A stretch of DNA of 64,000 bases from VBDM01 sp041496705. Lineage in GTDB: Bacteria > Pseudomonadota > Gammaproteobacteria > Burkholderiales > SG8-39. The DNA is taken from positions 1 through 64,000 of the forward strand of contig JBGQFD010000001.1 in the NCBI GenBank assembly GCA_041496705.1. The letters are read 5' to 3'. Below, in pieces: positions 8,125 through 16,613 of the stretch. Below the pieces are notes generated by a model that was not told the origin of the DNA, ran no database searches, and was given only the letters and a program-made list of their open reading frames with translations. Each line of letters starts with the position of its first letter. Position 1 is the stretch's first letter. The position numbers and the translations under genes were made by a program.

Positions 8125-8616
8125 ATGAGACAACAACAGCAAGGCGTGATGCTCATCGAGGCGCTGATCGGCATCCTGATCTTTTCGATCGGCATTCTCG
8201 CCCTGATCGCGATGCAGGCCTCGGCCATATCGGCGCAGAGCGACGCCCAAGTGCGCATCGAAGCCGCCAATCTCGCCGACCGGCTGGTGAACAAGCTCTG
8301 GGTCAACGTCGACCGCACCACCACGGCGACGATGCAGGCATCGCTCTCCGGACCCGGCGGTTTCGCGCATCAGGCGACCGAGGCGAGCTGGTGCACTTTC
8401 GGCGGCGCCGTATCGACCAACCCCATCGTCCTCGACTGGGTCGATGACGTCACCAACAATGCCGGATTGCGGCTGCCCGGCGCGGCCGCCAACATGGTGT
8501 CGGTCGCAGTGGATACGAGCCTCACGGGCTTCAACAAAGTGACGGTGTCGATATGCTGGAAAGCACCGACCGATCTTCTCGCGCGCAAGCATCAAGTGGT
8601 TACCCACATCAACTGA
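8125..8616 (+). CDS. pilV: Minor pilin PilV
   Basis: A 163-residue minor pilin. The leader MRQQQQG is followed by VMLIEALIGILIFSIGILAL, with Glu at +5 after Gly7, and then the PilV-type sequence AQVRIEAANLADRLVNKLW. It starts 13 bases after fimT with a GAGGAGA ribosome site. PilV helps build the minor-pilin complex at the pilus tip; its gene order between fimT and pilW matches other betaproteobacteria. Confidence 0.92.
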   Translation: MRQQQQGVMLIEALIGILIFSIGILALIAMQASAISAQSDAQVRIEAANLADRLVNKLWVNVDRTTTATMQASLSGPGGFAHQATEASWCTFGGAVSTNPIVLDWVDDVTNNAGLRLPGAAANMVSVAVDTSLTGFNKVTVSICWKAPTDLLARKHQVVTHIN

Positions 8617-8629
8617 CCGGGATTCCGAC

Positions 8630-9805
8630 ATGCAGCACAGGACTCATCGTTGCGTTTCACGAAGCCTCCAGGAGAACGGTTTCAGCCTGGTGGAGGTCAT
8701 GGTCGGCATGCTGATCGGGCTGATCGGCATCGTCGTCATCTTCCAGGTACTGCAGCTGTCGGAATCGCGCAAGCGGACCACGACCTCCGGCTCCGACGCG
8801 CAGATCGCCGGAAGCGTGGCCATGTTCGCCCTGGAGCGCGACCTGCGCCTGGGCGGCTTTGGATTCGGAGCGGCGGCTTCCGCGGCCGGCGGCAGCCTGA
8901 TGGGCTGCAACGCGACCGTATACGACGGCCAGAACCCTGCGGTGAATTTTCCCTTGCGTGTCACCCCGGTGCAGATCACCGACGGGGCCGCCGGCGCGCC
9001 CGACTCGATCACCGTCCTGTGGGGGAGCTCGCTCACCTTCTCCAACTTCGAGACTTTCACGAACTGGACCGATACCTCGAAGCTCCTCAAGTTCCGCAAT
9101 GGCGTCGACCGCGGCGACCTCGTGCTCGTCGGCGGCACGCTGGCGGGCGGCGCGCTCGGTTGCCACGTGCTGGAGGTCAGCGACAACTCCAACGCCGACC
9201 AGAGGACGATCAACCACGTCGCCGGCGGCTACATGTCGAAGGACGGAACGACCGCGAAACTCTCGCGCTACAACAACCCGGCCGGGCCGGGAATGGCGTT
9301 CACCGCCGCGGGCGGTTTTGCGTACAACCTCGGCCCCTACCCGAGGGCGAACAAGTGGTCGATCCGCAACGGCAAACTCACGCTCGAGGACCTGATCCAC
9401 TACCTCGACGCCAACGGCGACGCCCAGAACGACTGGATCGAGATCGCCGACGGCGTGCTCGACCTTCAGGCGCAGTACGGTTCCGCCGACGCTCTCGGTC
9501 TCATCGCCGACAACGCCTGGAGCGCGGCGACGCCCGCGACCGTCGCGGCTTGGGCCGCGGTGCGCGCCATCCGCGTGGCGATCCTCACGCGCAGCGGCGA
9601 GTACGAAAAAGACTACGCGGCCGCGAACCCGGTATGGGGCTGCGGCAACGGCGTCGCGTGCACGAATTTCGTCATGGCGAATCTCGACCTCAGCGCGGGC
9701 ACGGTCGTGCCCGCCGACCCGGTGCTCGACTGGCGTCATTACCGCTACCGGGTCTACGAGACGGTCATTCCTTTCCGCAACGTAATCTGGGGCGCGGCAC
9801 CCTAG
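8630..9805 (+). CDS. pilW: Minor pilin-like assembly protein PilW
   Basis: A 391-residue PilW. The prepilin site ENG-FSLVEVMVGMLIGLIGI predicts cleavage after Gly17, followed by SGSDAQIAGSVAMFALERDL, which is diagnostic for PilW. The large C-terminal part carries scattered cysteines and a tail RYRVYETVIPFRNVIW, typical of this family. It begins 13 bases after pilV and ends just before the ribosome site of pilX. Confidence 0.93.
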   Translation: MQHRTHRCVSRSLQENGFSLVEVMVGMLIGLIGIVVIFQVLQLSESRKRTTTSGSDAQIAGSVAMFALERDLRLGGFGFGAAASAAGGSLMGCNATVYDGQNPAVNFPLRVTPVQITDGAAGAPDSITVLWGSSLTFSNFETFTNWTDTSKLLKFRNGVDRGDLVLVGGTLAGGALGCHVLEVSDNSNADQRTINHVAGGYMSKDGTTAKLSRYNNPAGPGMAFTAAGGFAYNLGPYPRANKWSIRNGKLTLEDLIHYLDANGDAQNDWIEIADGVLDLQAQYGSADALGLIADNAWSAATPATVAAWAAVRAIRVAILTRSGEYEKDYAAANPVWGCGNGVACTNFVMANLDLSAGTVVPADPVLDWRHYRYRVYETVIPFRNVIWGAAP

Positions 9806-9816
9806 GAGCGATGGCA

Positions 9817-10434
9817 ATGAAAACCTTTCATCTCCGTCCGAATTCGGGACCCGCCGGGCAGCGGGGCGTGGTGCTGTTCATCGCGCTGATCGTGCTCGTG
9901 GCGATGACCCTCGCCGGCATCGCGGTGATGCGCTCGGTCGGCACCAACGTGCTGATCTCCGGAAACATCGCCTTCAAGCAGGCCACCAGCAGCGTCGCCG
10001 ACTACGGCGTCGAGAAGGCGCGCGCCTGGATCCAAACAGCGCTCCCCACCGTTCTGCAGAACGACACGCCCGCCGCGGGCTACTTCTCGAGCTGGAAGTA
10101 CGACCCGACCGCCCCCACCGATCTCACCAAGAACTTCGATCCGTACCAGTTCGACTGGAACGGCAGCGGCATGCTCGTCGCGCCGGCCCCCGATCCGTCG
10201 ACGACGGTGCGCTACGTGATCCACCGCATGTGCAGGCTCGCCAACGCAAGCACCGACGACGTCAACCAGCAGTGCGTCACGCTGGCGACGAGCTCGACCG
10301 GGGGCAGCACACAGAACGTGATCAGCGGCGGCCAGCAGCCGCTCAGCAACCTTACCCAGGTTTACTTCCGGGTCACGGTGAAGGTGACCGGCCCGAAGAA
10401 TGCAACCAGCTTCATCCAGACCACGTTGTACTGA
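9817..10434 (+). CDS. pilX: Type IV pilus assembly protein PilX
   Basis: A 205-residue membrane-anchored minor pilin. The N-terminus has the PilX motif GQRGVVLFIALIVLVAMTLA with a single hydrophobic helix and the SGNIAFKQATSSVADYGVE segment. The start is ambiguous: ATGs exist at 9811 and 9817, and the AGGAG at 9804-9808 is properly spaced only for 9817, so I took that. It follows pilW and precedes pilY1 by 46 bases. Confidence 0.9.
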   Translation: MKTFHLRPNSGPAGQRGVVLFIALIVLVAMTLAGIAVMRSVGTNVLISGNIAFKQATSSVADYGVEKARAWIQTALPTVLQNDTPAAGYFSSWKYDPTAPTDLTKNFDPYQFDWNGSGMLVAPAPDPSTTVRYVIHRMCRLANASTDDVNQQCVTLATSSTGGSTQNVISGGQQPLSNLTQVYFRVTVKVTGPKNATSFIQTTLY

Positions 10435-10480
10435 CGATGCAGAGCGCCGCCCCCGGGCGGCATCCCTGCGGGAGAGAAAC

Positions 10481-13400
10481 ATGTCCACAGCCAAGACGAC
10501 CGAACCGAAAATCCCTGCCGGACTGAAACGGTCCGCGGTGTGCACCGCGTTCGCGCTCCTGTTCGCGCAGGGCCCGGCCCACGCGGCCAGCACCGACCTC
10601 GCCGGCGCACCGCTGTCGAGCGGCTCGGCGGTCCAGGTCAAGCCGAACGTCGTTTTCATACTGGATGCCTCGGGGTCGATGGGCAGCGAGTACCTGCCGG
10701 ACAGCGTCGACAATGACGCGGGCAAGGTCGGTTTCGTGAATTTCCAGTGCAACCTCAGCTACTACAACCCCAACGTCACCTACCTGCTGCCGAAAAACGC
10801 CGACAGCACGGATTTCCCCAACGCGACTTTCGGCAACGCCAGGGACGACGGCTACCCCGGCGCGTCGGGCACTTCGACCACGAACCTTTCGACTTCCTTC
10901 CGGGCGTACGTCAACGTAAACGGCAGTACCGACGGGGCGAAGGCGGCCTATTACTACCTGTATTCGGGAACCCAGACGCTCAAGCCGAGCACGAGTCCCT
11001 GCACCCAGAGCATCGGCACCAGCCCCTTCGCGGCGACGGGCGGCGGCACCTGGACCAAGGTGGTCGTCGGCGCCGGCGAGCAGCAGAATTTCGCCAACTG
11101 GTATTCCTACTACCGCAAGCGCATCCTCATGGCGAAGGCCGCGGCGAGCCTGGCGTTCGACCCGATCGACGATAAATATCGCGTCGGTTTCATCACGATC
11201 AACCCGATGTCCGGAAGCTCGATCGACGCGAACAAGTTTCTGAAGGTCAACGATTTCGCCGGTACGCAGAGGACCGGCTGGTACACCAAGCTTTTCGCGC
11301 AAACCGTGGGCAACAGCACGCCGCTCCGCGAGGCGCTCGCGCGCGTGGGACGCTATTACGCCGGCAAGAACGACGGCATCAACGCCGGCATGATTCCGGT
11401 CCGGGCGGACGACCCGGTGCAGTACTCCTGCCAGCAGAATTTCGCCATCCTCACCACCGACGGCCAGTGGAACACCGGCGACGAAACCGTGGGTCCGGTC
11501 CAGTTGAACGGTACGACCCTCGTCGGCCAGCAGGACGGGCTCATCAGCGTGGTGCCGCGCCCGATGTACGACGGCGCGACCGCGTCGCAGACCAGGATCG
11601 ACAAGTGGATCGAGTATCGGTATTCCACCTCCGGCTGCAGCGGCAGCCGCCAGAAAATCCAGCACAAGACCTGGACGGTCACCACGAATCTCGATCCGGT
11701 CACCGGCCTGGCGATCGGAACGCCCACCGCCACCTCGACCAGCTTCACCTCGGGCAACTGGTACGACTCGACCTGCAGGTCCCCGGCGGTGCCGCTCCCG
11801 CCGGACAACCGCGCGGGCATGCCCGCGCAGATCACACCCACCGCCGGGACCCACATCAAGCGCGCCGATCCCACTTATCCCACGGGCGGGTTCGGCGGCA
11901 ATTTCGAGCAGCCGACGCCGACCGCGCCCTGCACCGCCTGGCCGTGCACGGGTGCCGTCGTTGCGACCGGGGGCAGCACCAATTCGCTCGCCGACGTGGC
12001 GCAGTACTACTACAACACCGACCTGCGCCCCGCGGGATCGATCGGCGCGCTCGGCAGCGACGTCAGCGACGACAACGTGCCCTCGGCTGCCACCGGTGTG
12101 GAGGACGACAAGGCGAAGTTTCAGCACATGACCACTTTTACCATGGGACTGGGTCTCGCCGGAACGCTGACCTACCGGGCCGACTACAAGACCGCTACGA
12201 CCGGCGATTTCGCCGAGATTCGCGCCGGCACGAGAAACTGGCCCTTGCCCTCGGCATCGAGCGGCATTCCGGAGAACGTCGACGACCTGTGGCACGCCGC
12301 GGTCGACGGTCGTGGCCAGTTCTTCAGCGCCAACAACCCGGACGAAGTCGTGAACGGACTGACCACCGCCCTGCAAGGGGTCAAGATTCGCATCGCGTCC
12401 GCCGCCGCGGCGGCAACCTCGAACCTCGAGCCGGTCGCCGGGGACAACTTCGCCTACACCGCGAAATACACGACGCAGAAGTGGTTCGGTGAACTGGAAG
12501 CGCGCGCCATCGACCTTGGAACCGGCGAGGTAAGCCTCACACCGATCTGGTCGGCGCAGACGAAGCTCGACGCGATGACCGGTGCGGCCTGCGACAACCG
12601 CAACATCAAACTATTCCGTAGCGGAGCCACGAACAACCTCGTCGATTTCACGGCGAACACGCAGAAATGCGATGCCGGCGGCAACCCGACCGGCGCGGCG
12701 AGCTCGAGTCTCGTCTCGGGCGAGCTTGCCAATTTCGGCCTGCCCCAGGTGAGGCTGCTCAGCCAGGGCCTGACCGACGGCACGGCAGGAACGGTGGACC
12801 AGCAGACGGCCGCCGCCGGAACGAACCTGGTGAACTTCCTCCGCGGCCAGCGCGGCAAGGAAGTGTTTGCGACGGACGACCTCAACCGCCTGTACCGCCA
12901 GCGCGATCACATCCTCGGGGACATCGTGAACGCGCAGCCGGTGTTCGTCCGGGGAGCGATCGGCAGCTACGGCGATACTGGCTACGCCGCCTTCAGGCTG
13001 GCGCAGGCCGGCCGCACGCCCCTGGTGTACGTGGCGGCCAACGACGGCATGCTGCACGCGTTCTTCGGCAGCGCCCTCCTCTACGACGCCAGCGGCAACG
13101 TTACCGGCGTTGATCCGCAGGGCGGCAAGGAGGCCTGGGCATTCATCCCGACGATGGTGCTGCCCAACCTGTACAAGCTCGCCGACACGAACTACGCGGA
13201 CACCCATATCTACACGGTGGACGGAACGCCGACCACCGGCGACGTTTTCGACCCGGTCACGAGCACGTGGAAGACGATCCTGGTCGGCGGGCTGAACGGC
13301 GGTGGCCACGGTTACTACGCTCTCGACATCACCGACCCGGCCACCCCCAAGGGCCTGTGGGAGTTCAAGGACAGCGCCACCTGCTTCGATCCGGCCGTGC

Positions 13401-14440
13401 CGTCCAGCGCGTTTGCTGACTGCGACCTCGGGTTCAGCTTCGGCAACCCGCTCGTCGCCAAGCTGCGCGACGGACGCTGGGTGGCGATCTTCACCACCGG
13501 CTACAACAACGCGAGCGGCGTGGGCGCCCTGTACGTGATCGAGGCGCTGACCGGCAAGATTCTCTACAAGATCTCGACCGGCGTCGGCAGCGCGGCGACT
13601 CCGAGCGGCTTGAACAAGATCGCCGGCTGGGCGGACGACCCGCTCATCAACAACACCGCGGAACGGGTCTACGGGGTCGACATTCTCGGCAACCTCTGGC
13701 GCTTCGACGTCAACGACGTCCTCGGAGCGGCGGGCCGCGAAGCCCAACTCCTCGCTACCGCCAGGGACCCGTCCGGAGTTCCGCAGCCGATCACGACGAA
13801 ACCGGAGCTCGGCCTTGCGGGAAGCCCGCCGAGCCCGTTCATATTCGTCGCGACCGGCCGTTATCTGGGAGTCACCGACCTTCCGGCGCCTCCCGCGGTC
13901 CCGCAGACGCAGTCGGTGTATGCGATCCAGGATACCCTGTCTTCAACGGCGATCCCAGATCTGCGCACGGCGCTGAGGAAGAACACGATCACGCTTGGGA
14001 CATCGACAGACCCTGTGACCCTGGTCACCACCACCATTCGGCAAACGAGCTGCACGAACAACTGCACTTCCGCGGCCGGCTGGTTCGTCGATCTCCCCGA
14101 GTCGGGCGAGCGCGTCAACGTGGATCCCAAGTTGCAGCTGGGGACGCTGGTCGTCCCGACCAACGTGCCGGAGAGCAACTCCTGCAACATCGGCGGCCAC
14201 AGCTGGATCAACTTCTTCAACTACTCCGACGGCCTTGCCGTTGCGACCAGCCAGGACGGCAGCGTCGGGACGCGGCTTTCGGATTCGCTCGCGGTCGGTA
14301 TCAACGTGGTGAGGCTGCCCGGCGGCAAGACGGTCGTGATCGCCACCACCTCGGATGCGAAGCAGACAACGGTGAACGCGCCCTTCGCGGCCAAGGGTCT
14401 CTCGGGCAAGCGGGTCAGCTGGCGCGAGCTGGTGCAGTAG
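10481..14440 (+). CDS. pilY1: Pilus tip-associated adhesin PilY1
   Basis: A 1319-residue secreted protein. An N-terminal signal (KRSAVCTAFALLFAQGPAHA, residues about 17-36) leads into a von Willebrand A-like domain with the MIDAS motif DASGSMG. The C-terminal half is the PilY1 beta-propeller, recognised by LVYVAANDGMLHAFFG, the HIYTVDG block, ILVGGLNGGGHGYYALDIT and YGVDILGNLWRFDVND. The ATG at 10481 has a GGGAGAGAA site. PilY1 caps the minor-pilin complex, controls extension and retraction and often binds calcium. It is the largest gene of the operon and its length is normal for the family. Confidence 0.95.
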   Translation: MSTAKTTEPKIPAGLKRSAVCTAFALLFAQGPAHAASTDLAGAPLSSGSAVQVKPNVVFILDASGSMGSEYLPDSVDNDAGKVGFVNFQCNLSYYNPNVTYLLPKNADSTDFPNATFGNARDDGYPGASGTSTTNLSTSFRAYVNVNGSTDGAKAAYYYLYSGTQTLKPSTSPCTQSIGTSPFAATGGGTWTKVVVGAGEQQNFANWYSYYRKRILMAKAAASLAFDPIDDKYRVGFITINPMSGSSIDANKFLKVNDFAGTQRTGWYTKLFAQTVGNSTPLREALARVGRYYAGKNDGINAGMIPVRADDPVQYSCQQNFAILTTDGQWNTGDETVGPVQLNGTTLVGQQDGLISVVPRPMYDGATASQTRIDKWIEYRYSTSGCSGSRQKIQHKTWTVTTNLDPVTGLAIGTPTATSTSFTSGNWYDSTCRSPAVPLPPDNRAGMPAQITPTAGTHIKRADPTYPTGGFGGNFEQPTPTAPCTAWPCTGAVVATGGSTNSLADVAQYYYNTDLRPAGSIGALGSDVSDDNVPSAATGVEDDKAKFQHMTTFTMGLGLAGTLTYRADYKTATTGDFAEIRAGTRNWPLPSASSGIPENVDDLWHAAVDGRGQFFSANNPDEVVNGLTTALQGVKIRIASAAAAATSNLEPVAGDNFAYTAKYTTQKWFGELEARAIDLGTGEVSLTPIWSAQTKLDAMTGAACDNRNIKLFRSGATNNLVDFTANTQKCDAGGNPTGAASSSLVSGELANFGLPQVRLLSQGLTDGTAGTVDQQTAAAGTNLVNFLRGQRGKEVFATDDLNRLYRQRDHILGDIVNAQPVFVRGAIGSYGDTGYAAFRLAQAGRTPLVYVAANDGMLHAFFGSALLYDASGNVTGVDPQGGKEAWAFIPTMVLPNLYKLADTNYADTHIYTVDGTPTTGDVFDPVTSTWKTILVGGLNGGGHGYYALDITDPATPKGLWEFKDSATCFDPAVPSSAFADCDLGFSFGNPLVAKLRDGRWVAIFTTGYNNASGVGALYVIEALTGKILYKISTGVGSAATPSGLNKIAGWADDPLINNTAERVYGVDILGNLWRFDVNDVLGAAGREAQLLATARDPSGVPQPITTKPELGLAGSPPSPFIFVATGRYLGVTDLPAPPAVPQTQSVYAIQDTLSSTAIPDLRTALRKNTITLGTSTDPVTLVTTTIRQTSCTNNCTSAAGWFVDLPESGERVNVDPKLQLGTLVVPTNVPESNSCNIGGHSWINFFNYSDGLAVATSQDGSVGTRLSDSLAVGINVVRLPGGKTVVIATTSDAKQTTVNAPFAAKGLSGKRVSWRELVQ

Positions 14441-14468
14441 GGGCGGGCGCGGGACTGCCGAACAGGTC

Positions 14469-15122
14469 ATGAGCGCATCGCAGTTTCCGGCGTCCAGCTC
14501 CGCCGTTCGCCGCCTTGCCGCCGCCGTGCTGCTGTCGATGGGCTTGCACGGCGGCGCGGCAGCGTGGCTGTCGCCTTTTCTGCAGGGATCGGGGGGGGCG
14601 CCGGAAGGATCTGCTCGTGCCCTCACCTTGCTTGCCCTTCCGCAAAGCGAGGACTCGAAGCGTGTGCCGGCCGATCGCCACCCCGCGCCGCGCCCCATGG
14701 CGACGGGGTTCGAGGATGAGGGGACGGGAATCAGGGGTACCCTGCCGCGCTACTTTTCATTGTCCGAACTCGATCGCCGGCCAGTCGCTCTGGTTTCGGT
14801 GGATCCGGCATATCCGGAACTCTCGGCGGCGCACACGAAATTCGTCGTCCTTGAGATTCTCATCAACGAAGCCGGGAGCGTGGACCGGGTGGTTCCTGTG
14901 ACCGACATCCCGGGCGACCCTTTCCGGGAATCCGCCGTCGCCGCATTCTCCAAGGCGCGCTTTTCTCCAGGGGTGAGGAACGGCGCCCCGGTGAAGAGCC
15001 GGTTGCTTGTCGAGGTCAGTTTCGAGAGCGATCGGGACGACGCGATGCACGCGCTGAACGGGACGGCAACGCCGGGCCCGCTGCAAGCAGCGCCAAATTT
15101 CCAGCGGCACTCAATCCCGTAA
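14469..15122 (+). CDS. TonB C-terminal domain protein
   Basis: A 217-residue protein with one N-terminal membrane helix (about residues 14-36), a proline-rich linker and, at residues about 105-190, a TonB-like C-terminal domain: DPAYPELSAAHTKFVVLEIL followed by INEAGSVD and FSPGVRNGAPVKSRLLVEV. TonB proteins energise outer-membrane receptors together with ExbB and ExbD, but neither is nearby. The gene begins 28 bases after pilY1 on the same strand and may be read with the pilus operon. Whether it is a true energy transducer is open. Confidence 0.75.
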   Translation: MSASQFPASSSAVRRLAAAVLLSMGLHGGAAAWLSPFLQGSGGAPEGSARALTLLALPQSEDSKRVPADRHPAPRPMATGFEDEGTGIRGTLPRYFSLSELDRRPVALVSVDPAYPELSAAHTKFVVLEILINEAGSVDRVVPVTDIPGDPFRESAVAAFSKARFSPGVRNGAPVKSRLLVEVSFESDRDDAMHALNGTATPGPLQAAPNFQRHSIP

Positions 15123-15169
15123 ACAAGACACTCGGCGGGCATTTCGCCGGCCCGAAGCGCCGCAGTACC

Positions 15170-15184
15170 GTCTAGAGTCTAGAC
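15170..15184. repeat. Perfect short palindrome at the ispH stop codon
   Basis: GTCTAGA and TCTAGAC flank a single G, a perfect 7-bp inverted repeat that includes the ispH stop (15179-15181). It lies between the convergent TonB-like gene and ispH. There is no T tract; it could be a weak hairpin or chance. Confidence 0.5.
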
Positions 15185-16117
15185 TGCAGTGCCCAGGCCC
15201 CTTGGCATCGGGAAAACCACATTTTCCTCGGTCCCGGTCAGGACCGTCACGCGGTCCGCGCCCAGATCGCGCAGTCCGGCGATGACCTGCTGCACGAGAA
15301 TCTCCGGCGCGGACGCGCCCGCGGTAACCCCGACCCGCCGCTTGCCGGCGATCCATCCGGCCTTCAACTCGGAGGCGTTGTCCACCATGTGCGCCTCGAT
15401 GCCGCGGCTTTGCGCGACTTCGCGCAGTCGGTTGGAGTTCGAACTGTTGGGCGATCCCACGACGATGACCACGTCACACTGCGGTGCCATGAACTTTACC
15501 GCGTCCTGGCGGTTCTGCGTCGCGTAGCAGATGTCGTCCTTCTTCGGCCCGGTGATGGCGGGAAAGCGCGCCTTGAGCGCGGTCACTATGGCCGCCGCGT
15601 CGTCGACCGAGAGCGTCGTCTGCGTCACGTAGGAGAGTCTGGCCGGGTCGCGCACCTGCAGGCGCGCGACGTCCTCCAGCGCCTCCACCAGGTACATGCC
15701 CTGCGCGGACTGCCCCATGGTGCCTTCCACCTCCGGGTGCCCGCGGTGGCCGATCATGACGATCTCGCGGCCGGCCTCGCGCATCTTCGACACTTCGACA
15801 TGCACCTTGGTGACGAGCGGGCAGGTCGCATCGAATACGCGCAGGCCGCGCGTTTCCGCCTCCGCGCGCACCGCCTTCGACACCCCGTGGGCGCTGAAGA
15901 TCACGGTGCTGCCCGGCGGGACCTCGGCGAGCGCCTCGACGAACACCGCGCCCTTGGTTCTCAGGTCCTCGACGACGTACTTGTTGTGCACCACCTCGTG
16001 GCGGACGTAGATCGGCGCGCCGTGCAGCGTGAGCGCCCGCTCGACGATGCCGATCGCGCGCTCGACCCCGGCGCAGAACCCTCTGGGATTGGCCAGCAGG
16101 ACTTCCATGGACGCCAT
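15179..16117 (-). CDS. ispH: 4-hydroxy-3-methylbut-2-enyl diphosphate reductase IspH
   Basis: IspH makes IPP and DMAPP from HMBPP in the last step of the MEP pathway, using a [4Fe-4S] cluster. The product of 312 residues has the three cluster cysteines at 15 (NPRGFCAGV), 99 (DATCPLV) and 197 (DDICYATQNRQ), and the SSNSNRL and THG-type loops. A second ATG three codons in (16108) gives the more usual MEVLLANPRGFCAG start. It follows lspA by one base in the ribF-ileS-lspA-ispH operon. dxs and ispA of the same pathway lie at 41.6-44.5 kb. Confidence 0.97.
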   Translation of the reverse strand: MASMEVLLANPRGFCAGVERAIGIVERALTLHGAPIYVRHEVVHNKYVVEDLRTKGAVFVEALAEVPPGSTVIFSAHGVSKAVRAEAETRGLRVFDATCPLVTKVHVEVSKMREAGREIVMIGHRGHPEVEGTMGQSAQGMYLVEALEDVARLQVRDPARLSYVTQTTLSVDDAAAIVTALKARFPAITGPKKDDICYATQNRQDAVKFMAPQCDVVIVVGSPNSSNSNRLREVAQSRGIEAHMVDNASELKAGWIAGKRRVGVTAGASAPEILVQQVIAGLRDLGADRVTVLTGTEENVVFPMPRGLGTAV

Positions 16118-16118
16118 T

Positions 16119-16613
16119 CTAGGACTTTTGCGAGTGCCGGGACGGGCGCAGCCCGTCGAGAATCAGCACCGCGGCGCCGACGCTGATCGCCGAGTCGGCG
16201 ACGTTGAACGCCCAGAAATGCCAGCCGAGCGCGTGGAAATCGAGGAAATCCACCACGTGGCCGAGGACGACCCGGTCGCAGACGTTGCCCAGGGCGCCGC
16301 CCAGGATCAGGGCGAGGCCCGTGCAGAACAGGCGCTCGTCGGCGTGCTTCGCGAGCAGCGTCGCGATCACCGCGACCGCGACCGCGGCGACCACGATGAA
16401 GAGCGGCCGCTGCCACCCGCCGGCATCGGAGAGGAAACTGAACGCGGCGCCGCGGTTGTAGGCGAGCACCAGGTTGAAGAAGCCGGTGACCTCGCGAAAC
16501 TCGCCTGAACGCAGGCTGGAAGTGACGGCGTATTTGCTCGCCTGGTCGACGGCGACGACGAGCGCGGCGAGCGCGAGCCAGGGGACGACGCGCAGCAGCC
16601 TCTCGCGCCTCAT
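16119..16613 (-). CDS. lspA: Lipoprotein signal peptidase LspA
   Basis: An inner-membrane aspartic peptidase of 164 residues that removes signal peptides from prolipoproteins. Four hydrophobic helices are visible. The catalytic pair is Asp122 (GHVVDFLDF) and Asp140 (FNVADSAIS), with the NVCDR block before them. The ATG at 16613 overlaps the ileS stop (ATGA), which sets the start; longer upstream frames lie within ileS. Several lipoproteins in this window (DUF1800, PA2778-like, QseG, TssQ-like) would be its clients. Confidence 0.96.
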   Translation of the reverse strand: MRRERLLRVVPWLALAALVVAVDQASKYAVTSSLRSGEFREVTGFFNLVLAYNRGAAFSFLSDAGGWQRPLFIVVAAVAVAVIATLLAKHADERLFCTGLALILGGALGNVCDRVVLGHVVDFLDFHALGWHFWAFNVADSAISVGAAVLILDGLRPSRHSQKS

